A stretch of 64,000 nucleotides of DNA from Limnanthes douglasii subsp. nivea (GCA_036936605.1 JAUPFV010000001.1:32683900-32747899), one strand, 5' to 3'. Positions 1 through 11,209 are shown, numbered from the stretch's first letter. Notes: generated from the sequence alone by a model not told the origin. Numbers and translations: made by a program.

Positions 1-1060
1 CCCTGAGCACGAGATTGGTGGTCAAAAAAATAATCGGATTCTAAGAAGTCACAGTCCATGGTGACATTGATTGGACGAGTAACCGGATTTTAACACCGAT
101 AGCCCATTTGATGAAAACCGTACCCAACAAATACACACTTTTCAGCACACGGATTAAGTTTGTTTTGACAAGTTTTAGGGATATGAACAAACACCGAACA
201 ACCAAAGACACGAGGTGGTAAGGTTATAACAGATGGAATTGTAACTTGGGTGGCAAGAACTTGTAATGGAGTTTTATTTCCTAGACATCGGGTTGGTAGA
301 CGATTTGCAAGATACGTGGCTGTAGCAAGAGCTTCTGGCCAAAGAGAATGAGGAACTCTAGATTCAATCATAATAGCACGAGTTTTTTCCAGTAAAGTAT
401 GATTTTTTCGTTCTGAAGTACCGTTTTGTTAAGGTGTGTTTGGACAAGTGGTTTGATGGATAAGACCATTTGTTTTGAAAAAATTATGCATTATGGATAA
501 GACAAAATTTGTTCCATTATCGTAACGGAGAATCTGTATTTTTTTCAAATTAAGTCAAAATCATTTTGTAAAAACAAACAAATATTTCTGGTACTTTTGA
601 TTTATGTTTTATGAAGTATATCCAAGTCATTCTTGAGAAATCATCCACAAATAAAACAAAGTATATGATTTGATTGTTAGTGGAATTTGGTGGTGGACCC
701 CAAACATCAGAATGGATTAGCGAAAAAGCATAATCAACTCTAGTATTACTTTGATTAAATGAGACCCTATGATTTTTTGCAAGAATGCACGTTTCACATT
801 TCTCATGAATGGAATTATTAAAAAAAAGACTAGGAAACAAACTCTTAAGATAGCTAAAAGAAGGATGACCAAGTCACTGGTTCCATAACCAAAGTTGCCT
901 TGCGGTTGTTTCGTGAGCAAGCATGCCCTGTCCCTTATGAACTACCTCATCAACATAATAGAGACCTCATTGTTCAGTACCACGCCCAATGATCTCCTTC
1001 GTACGAATGTCCTGTAAAATGCAAAAAAAATGCATACATAAGAACCACACAGTTGAGTTG
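1..1060 (-). pseudogene. copia GAG-pre-integrase and integrase, broken
   Basis: The minus strand shows a GAG-pre-integrase module at about 841-1000 (motifs GLYYVDEVV, LWLWNQ, LGHPSFSYLKSLFP). This is followed by the integrase zinc finger and core at about 550-840 (CETCILAKNHR, HSDVWGP, FVLFVDDFSRMTW). The distal core and linker lie at 1-371 (SLWPEAL, ANRLP, FVGYGFHQ, GYRC, VTMDCDFLES). The catalytic region is interrupted between about 371 and 550 by frameshifts and stops, for example a stop in the QLWLWNQ-LGHPS stretch. A working integrase would cut host DNA and join the element cDNA to it; this copy cannot encode one. It reads in the same direction as the protease and gag fragments at 1115-2348. 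Confidence 0.88.
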
Positions 1061-1114
1061 TTTTGTCATTTGACTAACAGGATTGTGAAGGAATGTAGAG
1101 GCAGTTTTTAATTT

Positions 1115-1324
1115 CTATTTTTTCGAAAAAATAGTTGAACCTCCCCCTTTGACTTCACAAATTTCTCCACTAGCAGTTTCAATATGGGACTTCTTTGGAG
1201 ATGACATGTCACCAAAGTCTTTAGGATCATAAGACATGGTGTCCGTAGCCCCGCAATCAAAGATCCAATTAATTGATTTCTCAAACCCTTTACCTCCAAG
1301 TTTTTCATAGGAGTTCGCCGCCAT
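1115..1324 (-). pseudogene. copia aspartic protease fragment
   Basis: The 69-residue minus-strand frame contains WIFDCGATDTMSYD, which corresponds to the copia protease motif W-I-x-D-S-G-A-T-x-H-M. The catalytic triplet is D-C-G instead of the usual D-S-G or D-T-G, and the usual H of the H-M pair is T. A lysine- and serine-rich gag tail overlaps it in another frame. The fragment lies between gag (1553-2348) and the GAG-pre-integrase module, as expected. The altered active-site residue agrees with general decay of the element, although a single C-for-S change is also one base away from a functional motif. Confidence 0.8.
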
Positions 1325-1552
1325 TCCTCTAAAACCAGTGCCACTTCCTTGCTCATTTTTAGTCGGATCTTCACCGCCACTAGTAGATGAAGCCCATTTG
1401 ACATTAGATCTGAAACACTAGTTATTTTTATCCTTATGACCGTCCTCCCACCATTCTGGATAGCCAACCAGCTGGAAACATGTCTCTTTAGTGTGTGTTT
1501 TCATCCCATAATGAGTGCAATACAACTTGGATTTATCTTCTTTCTCTTTGGA

Positions 1553-2348
1553 TCAGAATTTAAACCTTTGTGCAGAATCTTTAGCAGCCAAACCCATTCC
1601 AATTTCAATCGAGTCACTATCAGAAGAACTTGATTTTAGTATATTAATCCTGGCCACTTCCCTTCGTATTGTAGCATATGCTGTTTCCACGGAAGGAAGA
1701 GGATCTTTTTTCAGGATATCTCTCTTGACTGGTTCCAGCTTGTCATTAATCGCCATTAGCAATTGATAGAGTCTTTGTTCTTGAGTCTTCTTATTGTAGA
1801 TCTGAATGTCTTCTGGGTCTTTCATAGGGTTCAGATCTCGCCTATCTATAGACATCCAGATGTTCTGCAGTTTGTTCCACAAGTCTTCAAGTGTATCGGA
1901 CCCTTACCTTAATGAATTAGCCCTCTTATGAAGGTCAAAACACCTGTAACGAATCTGTGCGAGAACCGTATGTGGTGGCTAACCCATCCCAAAGGGCTTT
2001 TGCAGTTAGATATTGCGAGACATTATTCACCAAGCTGGATTCAAGATTCTGGATAATCCATGTGAAAACACATTGATCATCTTGTTCCCACCTTGTATAT
2101 GTTTTGTCAGTTTTGGATGGAGGTGTCGGCTCCTCTATAATGTGAGAACCTCTCCCTCTTCCCCCAATTTCTTTCTTCATCAGGTTTGCCCGTAGGGCAT
2201 AGTTGTCACCACCGAGTTTAATCCCTAGGGATAAATTCTCGGGGTTAGTTGTTTGTTGTTGTGTTTCGAGACCATTTCTCAGAATGGCAGCAATCTGCAT
2301 TGTTAATTTATCAGGGATTTGACTGACCACGACTTCATTGCCAGCCAT
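1553..2348 (-). pseudogene. copia gag (UBN2-like), frameshifted
   Basis: The start is the minus-strand ATG at 2348, 39 bases inside the primer-binding site. The first 137 residues (1935-2348) contain LGGDNYALRANLMKKEI, GRGRGSHI and W-x2-DD-x-VFTWIIQNLESSLVNNVSQYLTAKALWDGL. These are typical of the copia gag capsid region (Pfam UBN2 and DUF4219-like families). A frameshift near 1900 moves the rest into a second frame (1553-1882), with QRLYQLLMAINDKLEPVKRDILKKDPLPSVETAYATIRREVAR, another conserved stretch of this gag type. Gag would form the particle that packages element RNA. The zinc knuckle cannot be assigned with confidence because the next stretch is degenerate. Confidence 0.85.
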
Positions 2349-2386
2349 CTTTGTTGAGGATGTTCAGAATTCCCAGAATGACACGT

Positions 2387-2398
2387 GCATAGATACTA
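2387..2398 (-). other. degraded copia primer-binding site (iMet type)
   Basis: On the minus strand the bases directly inside the LTR read TAGTATCTATGC, against the plant copia consensus TGGTATCAGAGC. Position and partial match identify the site. The G-to-A change is of the CpG/CpNpG-deamination type common in silenced elements. Confidence 0.65.
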
Positions 2399-2576
2399 TG
2401 TTAAAAAACAAAGAGAGAAGTAGCCGCAGGAAGCGGCTAGGGTTTTGTGTTTATTAGAAAATGTTCCTTTTTGTTTTATTGATGCATTAGAGATGTTAAC
2501 TCAATAGTAAGGCTCTCAATATATAGAGAACTTAAAGGCCTATACAATGAAACTTAATACACTCAATATTCTAACA
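2399..2576 (-). repeat. 5' LTR of the left copia element
   Basis: On the minus strand this 178-bp segment starts TGTTAGAATATTGAG and ends TTTTTTAACA, so it has the 5-bp inverted ends TGTTA and TAACA. A run like TATATATTGAGAG and a typical leader lie between them. The neighbouring gag ATG and the degraded primer site on the inner side support the boundaries. The partner LTR is outside the window. Confidence 0.8.
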
Positions 2577-4040
2577 GGTTTATTTTTAAAAAAATCCAAA
2601 AATTAATATAAAGAAGTTTGTATATTTAAACATTTTGATTTGGATAAATATATGACCTCTGATTCTTTTTATTTTTCACTTATTATTATAAAAACAATAT
2701 GATCATTTTAATAATAAACTATTTGGGATAAAATTTAATAATAAAATTATAGAGTTAATTTTTTTTATATTTATCCAAAATATAAATATACTATTAAAAT
2801 TGAATATTAAAATGTAGTTTTGTTGACTAATTTTAAATAATTAGTCTAATTATTTAAACACCTTAACATTTAAAAAAAAATACTAAACCACATTAACATT
2901 TAAAAAAAAATACTAAAACACAAACCCCCAAAATATTATTATTATTTGATACTTGAAATATATATTTTCTTCTAAAACCTAGAAGGTGAAAACCAACCTG
3001 TCCTACAAATATTATCTCTCATCATACTTAAGTGCCAATTTAAGCTTTCGAAGAGGCCCTTTTAAAACATCTCCATCCACGATTTTGTCCGAAAATGGTT
3101 CAATCTTTTGACGATGCTTTCCCTGTTTCTCAATCTCTTGTTTTGTTTCAATAATATAACTTATAATAATATTTTCAAAGTTGTAATGATAATTTATATA
3201 AGAAGTTGAATGGAGAGAGGAGATGGTTACATATAAGAATATCCGCCCTTCAAATTAGTTTTATTTATTTATAAAAAGAGGTGATACATTTCTAAGAATT
3301 TATTACTAATTCTTTAAAATTATTATGTGTCATCAAAAAAAATTGGTAAAAAATATACAACTCTTTTTGTTATAGTTATAATTTACCAGTTAATATTTAA
3401 AAACTATTGTTATATCGATGATTCATGTGTTCTCAGAGTAAAGGGTTCTTTTTTTCCGTTGGTTAGCGATTTCTGTCCACCGACGAATATATTTGTTCTG
3501 GAAATTGTTACCGACGATGGAGCTTATATTATGGTGAAATATGCCTAACGTAGTTGATAAATCAATTTACCTAGTAATGTTGTTCAGTGAAAACCTCAAA
3601 GAACAAAGAGATATTGAGGGAAGACGGCATCACAATTTTTGGGAGGATCCATTAAAACATAGCAACCCATTTGCTAGGTTGCTAGCAGTGGTAGTCTCGG
3701 AGAGTAGAGATGATGTTCTACTCGATCAGATATGAAAGTATCTCTAATTTGAACACCAGAAAAAATAAAAATTGCACATGCTATGTACTTTTTGAATGTG
3801 GCCATGAAGTCGGTTGGAGATATTTTTGGTCTCGAATATTACTCGGAACTAGAAATTAAGCTAAGATGATTATAAATTTATTAATAGTATTTCTAACAAG
3901 ATTGAGTCTATAATATTTTTTATACCACCAATCATTGTTATAAACCACTATCAAAACGAAAACGCTCTATCCTCTCTCTTCTCTTAGCTTTGCCCAACGG
4001 TAACTTCTTCTAGCTTGTGCAACCTGCTTTCTTCTGGATT
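2577..4040. other. AT-rich intergenic sequence, no gene seen
   Basis: The stretch is very AT-rich and has short direct repeats; near 2860-2925 a unit containing ATTAACATTTAAAAAAAAATAC occurs twice in tandem. Plus-strand frames at 3327-3548 and 3541-3735 have no family signature that I recognise and overlap out of phase, so I do not call them genes. A short block at 3700-3775 recurs near 13660. Confidence 0.6.
3700..3775. repeat. dispersed repeat, copy 1 of 2
   Basis: The block with GAGTAGAGATGATGTTC, GAAAGTATCTCTAATTTGAA and CACCAGAAAAAATAAAAATTG is matched, with small indels, by 13659-13735. Both copies are followed by unrelated AT-rich DNA after a few dozen bases. It could be the end of an undefined DNA transposon family. 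Confidence 0.55.
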
Positions 4041-4600
4041 TAGGACAGCCATGTAATGATTCAGTCCTTCATCCTCTTGGAGTTCTTCTCCACAGGCATT
4101 GGTACAATGGACAGAAACCATTGGGCATCCAAGTCTTTTATTTTCACTTGGAGCCAGTGGACTTCAAAGTCTTCTGTCCTTGATAATACTCTCTTGTGTC
4201 TTATCAAATCCTTTTTCCCTCTCGTGCGAATTGTCCTCCATGTTGTCCACTGACCTTTGAGAGGGCATATCAAGGCTTTGCATCCATCTCGTCCTCCCAA
4301 AAGCCAACCTAAAGTTTCCCTAAGATCAACCCAACTCGTATGTTGGTCCATTGTTGATGTCCTTTGGGATCTGCCAAGTTCTCCTCTAATCTGCAAGCTG
4401 TCCCTAAGAAATCATCCTCCTGGATTTAACCTTGCATCTTTGAAGCATATCAAAGTAATTCAAAATCATCAAAGCTCGCAAAATCATCTATCCCTAAACA
4501 TTGTCATTTCTATGATGTCAGTTACTATCGTTTTTCACAGTGGTAAAAACTTGGTTACTATCAAACTAAAGAATTTCTAGTTCACGATTCTAACTCAGTT
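4041..4600. other. undefined degraded sequence, possibly copia-like
   Basis: Neither strand gives a clean gene. On the plus strand, broken frames contain a tryptophan followed by TIGHPS and, further on, VDVLWDLPSSP. These faintly resemble the LGHPS and DVWGPSP motifs of copia GAG-pre-integrase and integrase. The spacing and the intervening zinc finger are not convincing. I record it as a possible old copia fragment just upstream of the LINE remnant. Confidence 0.25.
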
Positions 4601-7025
4601 AGTCTAACAAGAATAGGGTCCAACGGTCGTCTCACCTTCCTTTCACCCCTCTCTCTCCTCCTTTGGGAAAAAGGCAGTTTCTCTTTCCCTGGCCCAGTCC
4701 TCCCCAAAAGGCAGTTTTATTTTGAGCTTAAGCACAACCTGTGTACGAGTATGCAGCCCCAATTCTTTCTCAGCCTGTGTCTATCTCTTAACCTGTCCTA
4801 TCCCAAACCTAGCCTTAAGCCTCATATATCTGTCCTGCTAGGCTATTGTGTGTTGTCTAAGAAGCCAAAACCTAGCAAATCTATCCCTGATCCTAGTACC
4901 ATCTCCCCCATCAAGAAAACCTTTACAACCTATCTATCTATCCTCACCCCTGTAATCTATTTTAACCTAAGAAACCACCAAAATCTTAAACTTTCTACTC
5001 TTAAGTTCAGAGTAAAAAACTCTTACCTCAACCAGTTATCCATGGATTCCTCTACTTTCTTGAGACCTGCTAAACCTTCTGGTCGATTGGGAACCTTCTC
5101 CCCAATTCGAGCTGAAGGTTTCTCTTCTTCACTAGCCACCCTCCCTTCATCACCTCCACCCCAAACCACCAGTGAACACCAACCACTCCTTACCTGCTCT
5201 TCTACACTAAACAAACCTCTAATCACCTTGCCAAACACTGAAACCCTTCATATTACTCCTCACCACGAGGAATATGTCAAGCACACCCTCGCATTGGCGA
5301 GACATCACATGGAGTCTGGCCAAGACCACATTTTCTTCCAGAATGCAGCCACTCCTGAGTTAAAGCCCTTCTTGTCCTCCACCGTCTCTGCCATCTCGCC
5401 AGATCCCTCGTTTGGAGTTCTCTTCTGTGCCGGGAACTCCATCGTCTCCTCGATTGGAAATTTTAGCTACTGGTAACGGTGTCTCTTTGGTCCCAATCGA
5501 CATCTACTCCAATCCGGTGGCTTCAATCAGGGAATCCTCTCCCAAAAACCGTAGAACAGTCGGCCTACCTCCGATCGCAACTAATACCCTCAAACCTGGA
5601 AACCCTAATTTCTCTGAAGGGGGAAACCTTTCCTCTGGTCTCAGAATCACTATTCCTTCTTTGGATTCTTCTCGAGCCAACCGATTCTGATTCGCATATG
5701 CCTCTCCTTCCTCGAACTCCTCTGACCCATTCACCAGTGATTCGGATTTTGGGCTTCTTCCTGGAAACCTCAATTGGCAGATGAACGAAGGCTCTCCCTC
5801 AAACCTTAGCAAAAATCTGATCCACTCTCTTCGATACCCATCTCTATCTCAGTCTGACCCTCGTAACCTAATTGAAGTTGGGAATGGCTCGTGGGACAAT
5901 TCGGGTATATTGAAAACTAATTCGGGTCCAGAGAAATTCCCTACCCTGGATCCAGAAGCACTTCCTTCCATGGGCCAAAAGTCTGGAAATGAAACTGGGC
6001 TCCACCTGCCCACTTCGGGTTTACAAACCAGTAGTAAAGGCTTGGGCCACTCGCATGATTTGCTGGGCCAGACGAGTGCTGTAAATAAATTGGACCAAAA
6101 TAGCTCTGAATTTAAATTGGATCAGAATTTTGGGTCCTTGGGCCTTTCTTCAAAATTTATCGGGCAGACCGAAATTATTTCTCAAGTTAGGCAGGTGGAA
6201 AATAAAGGCAAATGTCTACTCGGAGCCGGATCTTACTATAAGCCTTATTCTATTATTAGAAACTTCGGCAATGCTGGTAAAGGGCCAAAGCAAAGGAAAT
6301 ATTTAAATAAGTTGGCCCAAATTCACAAAACTCTTTCAAAGATTTCAAATCTCCCCTCCAAAAACTCTAACTGTTTGGGATTGAAATCTATGCCAAATTC
6401 TCACTCTAATCCATCATATGCTAGCATTGTTGCTGGTCACCTTGATAACCGTTCCCCTTTGGTTATTGGGCTTAATCATATGGACCATGATGGAGTTGAC
6501 TTCATTATAAATGAATCGGCTATGGGATTTCAGGATTTATGGAAGGCTTGCTTATTGGGGTATTTTCTTACTCAACCTCAAAAATTCACCATTCTCAAAG
6601 CTAACGTAGACTCGATGTGGCAAAAATTTGGTCTCTTGGATTTTAAACCTCTCCCTGAAGGGTATTTTCTTTTGTTTGGGTCGGAAGAGATGGCAAAAAG
6701 GTATTGGATCTGGCTCGTGGCATTTCGGTGGGAATTTGATCATTCTCAAGAATTGGGCCCCTCTTTCTACTCTTATCAAGGATCCCCACCAGAAAATCCC
6801 TATATGGGTCAAAGTCTTTAATCTCCCTTTGGAGATTTGGAGAACAAAGGGATTTAGTAAGATTGACTAGGTTTTAGGCACCCCGTTATATGTGGACAAT
6901 CAAACGGAAAGGATGGAAAAGTTGCGATTTTCTCGGATATGCATTATGATTTCAGCGGGTTTTCAAATTCGCTCAGATATCACTTTCAAGATTAGTGGTA
7001 AATTCATTACGGTGAATTTCGAATA
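4600..7025 (+). mobile_element. L1-type LINE remnant: 5' region and ORF1 only
   Basis: A pyrimidine-rich leader (about 4600-5040) is followed by a broken ORF1. After the DUF4283-type region at 6500-7020 the sequence stops at a short CAC repeat (7027-7043), beyond which lies the duplicated PPR segment. No endonuclease or reverse transcriptase is present. Most plant LINE copies lose their 5' end; this one keeps the 5' end and has lost the 3' part. That points to a later deletion or to replacement at the boundary of copy A of the duplication. Confidence 0.7.
5042..7025 (+). pseudogene. LINE ORF1 protein (DUF4283-like), frameshifted
   Basis: The most likely start is the ATG at 5042 (MDSSTFLRPAKPSGRL). 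The first part is rich in Ser, Pro and Thr. The frame shifts near 5470 and continues in 5781-6821, where YASIVAG leads into a DUF4283-like domain at 6490-7020. Recognisable points are the F-x-DLWKACLLGYFL region, LKANVDSMWQKFGLLDFKPLPEGYFLLFGSEEMAKRYW, then after another frameshift PIWVKVFNLPLEIW, LGTPLYVDNQTERMEKLRFSRICI and a final GKFITVNFEY. In intact elements this protein binds element RNA, usually with a CCHC knuckle after DUF4283; the knuckle is missing here because the sequence ends. At least two frameshifts and an in-frame stop make it a pseudogene. Confidence 0.72.
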
Positions 7026-7219
7026 TCACCACCACCACCACCATAATGTGTGTTTCTTAGCTTAAAATCAATTAGAAAATAAAGAAAATTATAAGTTCCC
7101 TTATTTTTTTCATCGATAGCAGCTAGCAGTATCTTGGAGGTTTATATGAGAATATTAATAAGAAAATCAAGCATCCTAACTTCACTACAAGCTCTCAAGT
7201 GACCATTCACTACAAGCTC

Positions 7220-8126
7220 TCAAGTGACCATTTTAAACATCTGGTCAAAAAAGTTCAAGGATTTTTTACTAAACCGATGCATTGCGTAGCCAACTATCAT
7301 TGAATTATATGTAACTACATCTCTCTCAGTCATTTTATCGAACTCCAATTGTGCATTCTCTAGACTCCCACATTTACTATACATATCGATCAATGCAGTA
7401 CCAACGTGAACACTTATATGCATCCGATGAATACCAATGTAAACGTGAAGCCATTTACCTGACTTGAGCGCACCAACTTTCCCACAAATCAGAAAGCTAC
7501 CAAAAAAGTTACTTCATTTGGTTTCACTTTGGAAGCTAGCATCCGCCTAAATAGCATAAGAGATTTGGTTGGGAACCCATGTTCTGCATACCCATCGATC
7601 ATTACATTCCAACAAACAACATCCTTATCTTTCATTTCATTGAATAAAGCTTTGAGTTGCTTTAATCTCACAATGCTTCAAATAGCAAGTGATAATATAT
7701 GTATAAGAAACCAAACTCATTTCAAGCATTTCGTTGAACATTTTCTGTGCGGATACAACCCCACCTCACCTATCGTAAATATCCAAGACCGTCCTCACGT
7801 ATGATTTCGATCTGAATCCAGATTTAATTACTTGAGAGTGGATCATCTTCCCGTTCTCTAGCGAGCAAGATTTAAGTACCAACAAAACCATGAACTCAGT
7901 GGGGGCAACATCCTGGCTAAACATTGCACGAAAAACGACACCACTCGGTCGTGAAGACCATTGAAGGAGTAACTCTTGATAATAGTTGCGAAGAGGAAGA
8001 TGTTGGGGTCATGCGTTTTGGTGGAAGAGAGACGGAGTAATGGAGGCGTCCGGTGGAGGAGTAAGAGCGAAGGAGCTTAACGTTAAGAACTGGATGGGTG
8101 AGATGAAGAAGACGAAGTTCATTCAT
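7220..8126 (-). pseudogene. PLS-class PPR gene, decayed copy A
   Basis: Minus-strand fragments read in order: LNVKLLRSYSSTGRLHYSVSL (near 8000-8126), FNEMKDKDVVCWNVMIDGYAEHGFP and KSLMLFRRMLASKVKPNEVTF (7489-7671), then VGTALIDMYSKCGSLENAQLEFDKM, TERDVVTYNSMIVGYA and KSLNFFDQM (7220-7423). These are P, L and S type pentatricopeptide repeats. From memory of the family, the order resembles the ELI1-type organellar RNA-editing factor group of Arabidopsis; this was not checked by alignment. Intact members are one long exon of about 600 codons ending in E/DYW domains. Here the frame is broken several times and the C-terminal E/DYW part is absent. PPR proteins bind organellar RNA. Confidence 0.85.
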
Positions 8127-8943
8127 GGGTTAACGTAAATGAAGAGTAAATTCGTAAATAAAAAAGCGCTTTTTATGAAATTATCATACAATTAAATGCA
8201 TCTTTTAAAAAATAGGCAAAGTCAAATCCACTTAACCATAATTTTTTGTTGTTGGTTGATGTACCTTAAGGGAAATAATCCTTTTATCAATTTTTAAAAA
8301 TAATTAAAATATGGTATATGATATTACTATTTTATTTTAGGTAATTTTAAGTTATTAAATTAATTTATTTTATAGATTTTATATTTTAAAATTCTATTTA
8401 ATTTTGATTTTATAAATAAAATTTTAAAAACCACTTTTATTTTTTCAAATTTGAAATTTCAAAAACCAGTTAAAAATGAGTTTCGGAACAAAAAAAAATC
8501 TAAACTTGATTTTCTTAAATCAAATTAAATTATTATTATTATTTTAAAAATAATAATATATTTTATCATCATAGAGTTTAAATATTATAAATATCCATAA
8601 AATACAATATGTATATAAAAATAACCATCCAAATTGATTCAACCGTCTAAAACTACCTGAAATAACATGGTAGTATGCTACTTATATTTTATTGATGTGA
8701 AAAATTGATTTAATAAGACATAGATTTAACAGGTAGTATATTAATAATTAATTAAATTAAATATTACCGTTAATAAAAAATTAATTGTAAACAAAAGATA
8801 CTGACGTCTATATATTTTAATTTTAAAAATAAAAATAGTATTTTTTTAAAATCATAATTTAAAATATTATTATTATCCATAAAATATGGTGATGATTATT
8901 AAAAAAAAAGATAACAATCTAAATTGATTTAATAATTTAAAAT

Positions 8944-9604
8944 TAGGTATGGACAATCGGTTTTTCGGTTCGGTTCGGTTCTTTCGGTTCTTTCGGTTTT
9001 TCAAAACTAGTACCCATTTAGGAACCGAATAAATTTCGGTTCTGTTCGTTCCTCTTAATTGGGTTTGGCATGGGTACTTAACTCGGTTCCGATCAGGTAG
9101 TTGTGGATATTTTAAATTATTTGCAATATCAACATATATAAAATGTTTTTACACTCTAAAACAATAAAACTATGTTAGATTGTAAGAAAAAAATATTAAA
9201 TATAAGAAATATTCAAAATTAATATATTAAAGAATAATATTAGTAATATAAATAAAATAGAGATATGATATCAAGTTTATTAAATTATATAAAAATTGAT
9301 ATTTTGTTATTTTGAATAAAGTATGTTGTCATTTAGAATATAATTAGAGATTAATAATAAAAGACAAATTTAGGGGAATCTGATTTTGAAAAAGAAAATA
9401 TATTTTCAAAACAATTCAAAATTAAGGGTTAATAGATAGTTTCGGTTCCTAATGGGTACCCATGGTTCTTCGGTTCTGTTCGCTTCTGAGAAACGTGGAT
9501 AATTGAAAACTGGAACTAGCATTACGAAAGAACCAAATCTATTTCGGTTCGGTTCTTTCGGTTTGGTTCGGTTCGGTCAGTTCCGGTTAAAATGCTCATG
9601 TCTA
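8944..9604. mobile_element. non-autonomous hAT-like element with CGGTTC blocks
   Basis: The element starts TAGGTATGGACA and its complementary end reads TAGACATGAGCA, which are short imperfect terminal inverted repeats. It is flanked by the exact 8-bp direct repeat TTTAAAAT at 8936-8943 and 9605-9612. An 8-bp target duplication with TAGG-type ends is the mark of hAT transposons. Internally, blocks of CGGTTCGGTTC at both ends in the same orientation flank an AT-rich core; no transposase is encoded. Copy B of the surrounding duplication lacks it. Confidence 0.82.
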
Positions 9605-9724
9605 TTTAAAATTATCTAAAATAAAATAGTACTATGTTATTAATATTTTTATTATTATTATTATTGATTTAACAAAACATAAATTTATTAAATATTATAT
9701 TAGTAATTAGTTAATTAAAATATT

Positions 9725-10418
9725 TTAATATTTATTAATAACAAAAAGTAAATTAACAGTGGATAAAGGATACTTAATTTCATATAAATTTGACGAGTTA
9801 AAAGCATGCAGTAAACGCTTTGGCAATCGATACCCAACGCATGAATACATCACTGGAAACGAAGGAGAAGAAAAGTATGAACACAATTCATAACTGGGTG
9901 ATATCACATAAAATCGGTGATATCACAGACAGCACAGCAGAACAGCTGTAACTAAAAACAGAAACAAAAAATTAATGTATCGTGATTCAAAATATGTTGT
10001 TCCCTATACGTGAAATTTAATAAAGAAAATTGTTCTAAACTCTGATTCGGACATGAGAGAAAAAATTGGATGTGAGCTAACATAAAACTTATTCAACATC
10101 GAAGATGTTATAGAATTCGCAACAAATTTGTCACCGTTTATAATTGGGGATTTGATTATTTAGATATCAATTAAAGAAAAAAATACATGAAGTTTTTATT
10201 TGTATATTAAAAAATAGAGCTATTTTAGTGAAAATTAAATAAAGATTATTTGATAAATATGGTGTTCAGTAAAAGAAATTATTATTTCATAACTGTGCAA
10301 AATTAATAAACTTGTACTAAAAGGCAGTCCGTCTCCAAAAACCCAAATTCGGATAGCCCGATAGGCCCATAGCCAATCACACGTATGTAAAGCAAATGTA
10401 CATAAAGACCAAAAGGTC
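9725..10418. repeat. block shared by duplication copies A, B and C
   Basis: This part of copy A (including GAGAAGAAAAGTATGAACAC, AGAACAGCTGTAACTAAAAA and GTGAAAATTAAATAAAGATT) is found again at 20078-20773 and, more diverged, at 11950-12450. A 60-codon minus-strand frame at 9725-9907 is kept in A and B but differs at about six residues and has no recognisable domain, so it is not called as a gene. Confidence 0.75.
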
Positions 10419-10470
10419 TGGGGTTTCCAGCGACACCAAAATGTATTGCCGCCACAACGACACCCCGAGC
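10419..10470. other. short unique DNA before hAT-like MITE
   Basis: This stretch lies between the end of duplication copy A and the second hAT-like element. Its last eight bases, CCCCGAGC (10463-10470), are the left target-site duplicate of that element. Confidence 0.6.
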
Positions 10471-11138
10471 TAGGACTGTCAACGGTTCTCCGGAACCGAG
10501 AACCGGACCGGAACCGAACTGATAAGGATCGGACCGAGAACCGGACCGAACCTTAACGGTCCGGTTTGCGGTTCCATTCTAAAAACCGAGAACCGATAAG
10601 GAACCGAAACAAAAAAACCGGTTAGGAACCGAACCGATAAACCGATGGAACCGATAAGGAATCGAACCGATAAAACCGATAAGACTGAAGGAATCGATAC
10701 GGAATCGAACCGATGAAACCGATAAACCGGTAGAACCGATAAGAAATCATTATTTATTATTATTATATATATAAATTATAGTACCAAAATTAATAGTTAA
10801 TTACCAATTTTTAAAAAAAAATGAAAGATCAACTTATAAACTTTAGTTTTTATATTATTTATTTTAATAAAAAAAATTAAAAAAAAATTAATTAATTTTT
10901 TTTAAGTAGACCGAACCGGACCGAAACGGGACCGGACCGAACCGAACTCGGACCGAACCGAAACCGGAACCAAACCGAACCGGACCGGACCAGACCGAAC
11001 CAAAAGCTTAGCGGTTTGGTCCGGTTCTAAAAATTAAAACCGAAAGCTTAGCGGTCCGGTCCTGTCCGAACCGATAAGCTTAGCTGTCCGGTCCGGTTCT
11101 TTCAAAACCCGGACCGAACCGGACCGATAACAGCCCTA
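10471..11138. mobile_element. non-autonomous hAT-like element with GAACCG blocks
   Basis: This 668-bp element starts TAGGACTGTCAACGGTTC, and the reverse complement of its end reads TAGGGCTGTTATCGGTCC, matching at about 13 of 18 positions. It is flanked by the perfect 8-bp direct repeat CCCCGAGC at 10463-10470 and 11139-11146. Ends of the TAGGG(C)TGTCA type and 8-bp duplications are typical of hAT elements. Inside are dense ACCGGACCGAACC and AACCGATAAGG variants around an AT-rich core, plus three AAGCTTAGC(G/T)G units near 11006-11094. There is no coding capacity. It sits immediately upstream of the PHT1 pseudogene. Confidence 0.88.
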
Positions 11139-11209
11139 CCCCGAGCCCTCTTGTCTTGAGACTACCGACCTTTGTTTTAACAAAGGTGGTTGGAGTGAGA
11201 ATATTCAGG

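Larger units (their letters stand above)
1..2576 (-). mobile_element. Ty1/copia retrotransposon, 5' part (decayed)
   Basis: Read on the minus strand, this stretch gives the copia order LTR, primer-binding site, gag, protease, GAG-pre-integrase and integrase. It runs off the left edge of the window inside the integrase C-terminal region, so RT, RNase H and the 3' LTR are not visible. Each domain is recognisable, but frames are broken by several stops and shifts (for example a stop in place of the residue after GYRC near 89). The element is therefore a non-autonomous fossil. Protease before integrase, and an iMet-type primer site next to the LTR, fix the class as Ty1/copia. The plant lineage cannot be decided without a tree. 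Confidence 0.9.
7046..10418. repeat. segmental duplication, copy A
   Basis: From TTAAAATCAATTAGAAAATA onward this segment matches 18277-20773 (copy B) in the same orientation through a PPR pseudogene, its AT-rich upstream DNA and a block ending at CCAAAAGGTC. Copy A is about 0.9 kb longer. About 660 bp of that is the hAT-like MITE at 8944-9604, and about 400 bp (8545-8943) is AT-rich sequence absent from B. Copy B in turn has about 110 bp near 19700-19820 that A lacks. Confidence 0.88.

Noticed and set aside
7027..7043. Poly-histidine coding stretch from the CAC repeat
   Set aside because: It is a short trinucleotide microsatellite at the broken end of the LINE ORF1, not part of an intact protein.
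9725..9907. 60-codon conserved protein (also at 20078-20260)
   Set aside because: The frame is kept only because the DNA is duplicated. About six residues differ, it has no domain and copy C has lost it.
8944..11138. CGGTTC/GAACCG arrays as telomere-like or satellite DNA
   Set aside because: The words are irregular, and the blocks end at inverted ends with exact 8-bp target duplications, which fits transposons better.
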